This document shows positions 5,275-7,247 of a DNA stretch of 7,247 bases, piece by piece. Location of the stretch: contig JAKAPV010000154.1 of NCBI GenBank assembly GCA_021806845.1, forward strand, positions 1 to 7,247, in the 5' to 3' direction. The notes beneath the pieces were generated by a model that saw nothing but the letters and a program-made list of their open reading frames with translations, ran no database searches and was not told the origin of the DNA. This DNA is from Bacillota bacterium (lineage in GTDB: Bacteria > Bacillota > Sulfobacillia > JAJZYS01 > JAJYTV01). Each line of letters begins with the position of its first letter. The first letter of the stretch is position 1. The translations under genes were made by a program, and so were the position numbers.

Positions 5275-6513
5275 CTAGGAGCCTCCAGGCTCCGCCAGGC
5301 GGCCGGTGCGGGCGATCTCGCCGTAGCGTTCACCGCTCGGGCGCACGGTGCGGGCCTGTGTGTCTCGGTCGATGTGCACGAGTCCGAACTGGGGGCGGTA
5401 GCCCTCCGCCCACTCGAAGTTGTCGAGCAGCGACCAGTACTGGTAGCCGACGACCGGAATGCCCTCCCGCATCGCTGCACGCACGGCGGCGAGGTGGTCG
5501 AGCAGGTAGGCGAGGCGCTGGCCATCGTCTTTGGCGGCGATGCCATTCTCCGTGACCATGATCGGCAGCCGGAATTCCCTGAGGCCGCGCAGTGCGCGGG
5601 TCAGCCCCTGGGGGGAGATGGACCAGCCCATCTCCGTGCGAGGTTCGTCCTCAGATGCCAGGGGAACGCCCTGGGTTAGGCTGGTGACATAGCGCGTGCT
5701 GTAGTAATTGAGCCCGATGAAATCCTGGCTGCGGCGGATCGCCCGCAGATACCAGCGGTTGAAGAGGTAGTGCTGCAGGGCGGCGCCGCGCCGGTGGGCC
5801 GCAGACCCCTTGTCGAGGGGCTGGAAGTCGATCCAGTGCTTCGCGATGCCGAGCAGCATGTCCGGATGTCGCGCCCGGATGCGGTCATAGGCGGCCCGAT
5901 GCCAGCGCACGAGCCGCTGTGCGGCGGCCACGGCTGCGGGGTACGACTTCCTGCCTGGCGGCCAGACGCCGTCGACATAGCCCATCAGAACAAGGATCAT
6001 CGGCTCATTGATGGTGATGATGTAGCGCGCCGCTCCCTCGAGGGCGTCCGCGGCGGCGCCGCAGAACGCGGCAAACCGCTCTGTGCTGCCGGGCGCGAGG
6101 ACTCCGCCCTTCTCGCTCAGCCAGCGCGGCAGGGTGAAGTGGTGCAGGGTGACGATCGGCTCGACGCCCTGCGCCCGGCAGGCGAGCGCCATGTCCCGGT
6201 AGTGCTCGAGTTCGCGGGTTTCGAAGCGGCCGGGCTCCGGTTCGATGCGGCTCCACTCCAGCGAGAAGCGGTAGGAGTTCAGCCCGAGCGAGCGCAAGAG
6301 CGCAATGTCCTCCGGGTAGCGCTCATAGTGTTCGCAGGCCGTGCCCGAGAGGTCCTTCGCACCGCCGGCGAGCTCCCAGTCCCACCAGTCGCAGTTGTCG
6401 TTGCCGCCTTCCACCTGGTGGGAAGAGGTCGCGGCCCCGAACAGGAACCCTTCGGGAAAGTCCCGAGCTGGCAAGGCGCTCCATCCCTTCTGGCCAAGGG
6501 TGTTCAGACACAT
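5275..6513 (-). CDS. Glycoside hydrolase family 1 beta-glycosidase (beta-glucosidase/galactosidase type)
   Basis: 412 residues from the ATG at 6513, somewhat shorter than the usual 440-470. GH1 is a retaining TIM-barrel hydrolase that releases non-reducing beta-linked sugars. Seen in order: the opening FPEGFLFGAATS, with QVEGG just after it; SRIEP; HHFTLPRWL; TINEP (acid/base Glu); GLNYYS; VTENG (nucleophile Glu); and DNFEWAEGY near the C-terminus. The Glu of NFEW binds a free sugar hydroxyl, and phospho-specific GH1 enzymes have a different loop here, so the substrate is probably an unphosphorylated glycoside. No signal peptide is seen, so a cytoplasmic location is likely. Start is uncertain: a TTG at 6609 gives an unrelated N-terminus with no Shine-Dalgarno and is rejected. 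The ATG at 6513 has a poor ribosome site, and a TTG at 6474, preceded by GGATGGAG and giving MPARDFPEGF, may be the real start. It is the first gene of the minus operon, with 24 nt to the next gene. Confidence 0.92.
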   Translation of the reverse strand: MCLNTLGQKGWSALPARDFPEGFLFGAATSSHQVEGGNDNCDWWDWELAGGAKDLSGTACEHYERYPEDIALLRSLGLNSYRFSLEWSRIEPEPGRFETRELEHYRDMALACRAQGVEPIVTLHHFTLPRWLSEKGGVLAPGSTERFAAFCGAAADALEGAARYIITINEPMILVLMGYVDGVWPPGRKSYPAAVAAAQRLVRWHRAAYDRIRARHPDMLLGIAKHWIDFQPLDKGSAAHRRGAALQHYLFNRWYLRAIRRSQDFIGLNYYSTRYVTSLTQGVPLASEDEPRTEMGWSISPQGLTRALRGLREFRLPIMVTENGIAAKDDGQRLAYLLDHLAAVRAAMREGIPVVGYQYWSLLDNFEWAEGYRPQFGLVHIDRDTQARTVRPSGERYGEIARTGRLAEPGGS

Positions 6514-6665
6514 TCCACACCGCGGGCCGGTAACCTGCGCGCGCCCCCGCCGCCGGCAAGCTGGCGAAGGACGATTGCCCACGTCGGCAGGATCCCGGGC
6601 CTCGCGCAAGAAACGTGACTATCGCGGCGCCTTGCGCCACACCTTTGACTCGGGAGGGAATCGCC
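6514..6665. promoter_or_regulatory. Divergent intergenic region expected to hold promoters for the GH1 operon and the VOC gene
   Basis: This region separates the first gene of the leftward operon from the rightward VOC gene, so both promoters should lie here by position. I find no convincing -35/-10 pair on either strand; a TTGACT at 6645-6650 is too close to the VOC start to serve it. A short hairpin GGCGC-CTT-GCGCC (6626-6638) and the VOC Shine-Dalgarno GGGAGGG (6652-6658) are the only clear local structures. Confidence 0.4.
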
Positions 6666-7043
6666 ATGCGCATGCTGCACACCCGCATCCGCGTCCGTGA
6701 CCTCGAGCGCTCCGTCGCGTTCTACCGCGATGTGCTCGGCCTCGAGGAAGCGGGCCGCAGCGACTCGCCGATGGGCAACAAGCTCGCGTTTATGAAGGAC
6801 AGGGATTCGGGATACGAGATCGAGCTCTGCTACCAGCCGCACAACCGGCCCTTCAGCTTTCCGGAGGACGTCTTCCACATCGCCTTCGAGGTCCAGGATC
6901 TCATGGCGCTCGGCGAGGAGCTCAAGGCGCGCAGCATCCCGTTCACGGACGGGCCGCACGTGTCGCGCACGGGCTCCGCGCTCGCGTTCATCGACGATCC
7001 GGACGGCTACGAGATCGAGCTCCTGCAGCGGGCCAAGGCATGA
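6666..7043 (+). CDS. Glyoxalase I-like VOC-family metalloenzyme
   Basis: 125 residues, two beta-alpha-beta-beta-beta modules. The N-terminus (MRMLHTRIRV) and C-terminal DPDGYEIEL closely follow E. coli glyoxalase I (GloA). All four metal ligands of that enzyme have equivalents: H5, E53 (YEIEL), H71 (FHIAF) and E118 (YEIEL). Glyoxalase I isomerises the hemithioacetal of methylglyoxal and a thiol (glutathione, or bacillithiol in many Gram-positives) to a lactoyl thioester in the cytoplasm. The intact ligand set supports real lyase/isomerase activity, though other VOC reactions are possible. The ATG at 6666 is chosen over an upstream frame extension to 6615, because GGGAGGG lies 7 nt before it and homology begins there. 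The stop overlaps the next start (ATGA), implying co-translation with the HTH gene. Confidence 0.88.
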   Translation: MRMLHTRIRVRDLERSVAFYRDVLGLEEAGRSDSPMGNKLAFMKDRDSGYEIELCYQPHNRPFSFPEDVFHIAFEVQDLMALGEELKARSIPFTDGPHVSRTGSALAFIDDPDGYEIELLQRAKA

Positions 7044-7247
7044 GCATCCTCGAGGACGACTTCTGCGACATCATCCGCAAGGCGCGCTGGGGTCAGGGGC
7101 TGAGTATCGCCGATACGGCGTCCGCTGCCGGGATCGGCGACCTGCGCCTGCAGGCGCTCGAATCCGGGCAGCTGCCCGGCGCCGCCGAAGTGGACCGCCT
7201 CGCCGGGGTGCTGTCGCTGCGCGCGGGGCCGCTACGGGCGATCGCCA
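7040..7247 (+). CDS. XRE-type helix-turn-helix protein, N-terminal part (truncated by the window edge)
   Basis: Only 69 residues are visible. They form an XRE/HTH_3-like domain: first helix with IIRKAR (11-16), then GLSIADTASAAGI (20-32) as the helix-turn-helix core, then LQALESGQLP (37-46) matching the family's recognition-helix and ExG pattern, and a final helix with RLAGVLSL (53-60). The start ATG overlaps the VOC stop by 4 nt (ATGA) and has little Shine-Dalgarno of its own, so it probably depends on coupling to the VOC gene. The full protein could be a small regulator. It could also be an HTH domain fused to an enzyme domain, for example a metallo-beta-lactamase fold that would complement glyoxalase I; that is speculation until the rest is seen. 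Confidence 0.7.
   Translation, partial: MSILEDDFCDIIRKARWGQGLSIADTASAAGIGDLRLQALESGQLPGAAEVDRLAGVLSLRAGPLRAIA

Noticed and set aside
6514..6609. N-terminal extension of GH1 to the TTG at 6609
   Set aside because: The added 32 residues do not resemble GH1 sequence, contain many Arg and Pro, and have no Shine-Dalgarno. The stretch is better read as part of the divergent regulatory region.
5770..6618. A 282-codon plus-strand frame opposite GH1
   Set aside because: It is antisense to GH1 catalytic motifs and has no conserved features of its own.
6645..6650. TTGACT as a -35 box for the VOC gene
   Set aside because: It lies about 15 nt before the start codon, so a matching -10 would fall inside the coding region.
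6615..6665. Upstream extension of the VOC gene to 6615
   Set aside because: GloA-like homology starts exactly at the ATG at 6666, which has GGGAGGG 7 nt upstream; the extension has no ribosome site.

Overview
The window is GC-rich (roughly 70% by eye) bacterial DNA. Genes are tightly packed, Shine-Dalgarno sites are strong (AGGAGG, GGAGG, GGGAGGG), TTG starts are frequent and no TAA stop is used. This fits a high-GC Gram-positive such as a GC-rich Firmicute, but Chloroflexi or Actinobacteria cannot be excluded from sequence alone. There are no RNA genes, CRISPR arrays or mobile elements that I can recognise.

Layout. (a) 1-537 (+): the 3' part of a class II aldolase gene, closed by a strong hairpin terminator at 555-600. 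(b) 682-1434 (+): a stand-alone short-chain dehydrogenase/reductase (SDR) with a TTG start. It has its own leader, which holds a near-perfect 16-bp palindrome, and its catalytic tetrad is degenerate. (c) 1435-1669: a non-coding gap between converging genes, with several hairpins and a G9 run but no U-tract terminator. (d) 6513-1670 (-): a compact four-gene operon read right to left, GH1 beta-glycosidase, diaminopimelate decarboxylase-like enzyme, PfkB-family sugar kinase, GH4 NAD-dependent (phospho)glycosidase. Intergenic gaps are 24, 14 and 12 nt. (e) 6514-6665: a divergent intergenic region. (f) 6666-7043 (+): a glyoxalase-I-like VOC enzyme, overlapped by ATGA with (g) the start of an XRE-type helix-turn-helix protein that runs off the right edge.

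How the genes may work together. Most of the window is about carbohydrate and small-aldehyde metabolism. In the minus operon GH1 has the family's non-phosphorylated glycoside signature (NFEW), PfkB would phosphorylate a sugar or glycoside, and GH4 belongs to a family in which many members cleave 6-phosphoglycosides. No PTS or other transporter is visible. The odd member is the PLP decarboxylase. It keeps the residues known to bind diaminopimelate, yet sits between two sugar genes with operon-like spacing. Whether it makes lysine or decarboxylates something released by the glycosidases cannot be settled here; this combination is the most unusual thing in the window. The left-edge aldolase and SDR recall the two halves of fused aldolase/SDR enzymes of deoxysugar catabolism, although a terminator separates them here.
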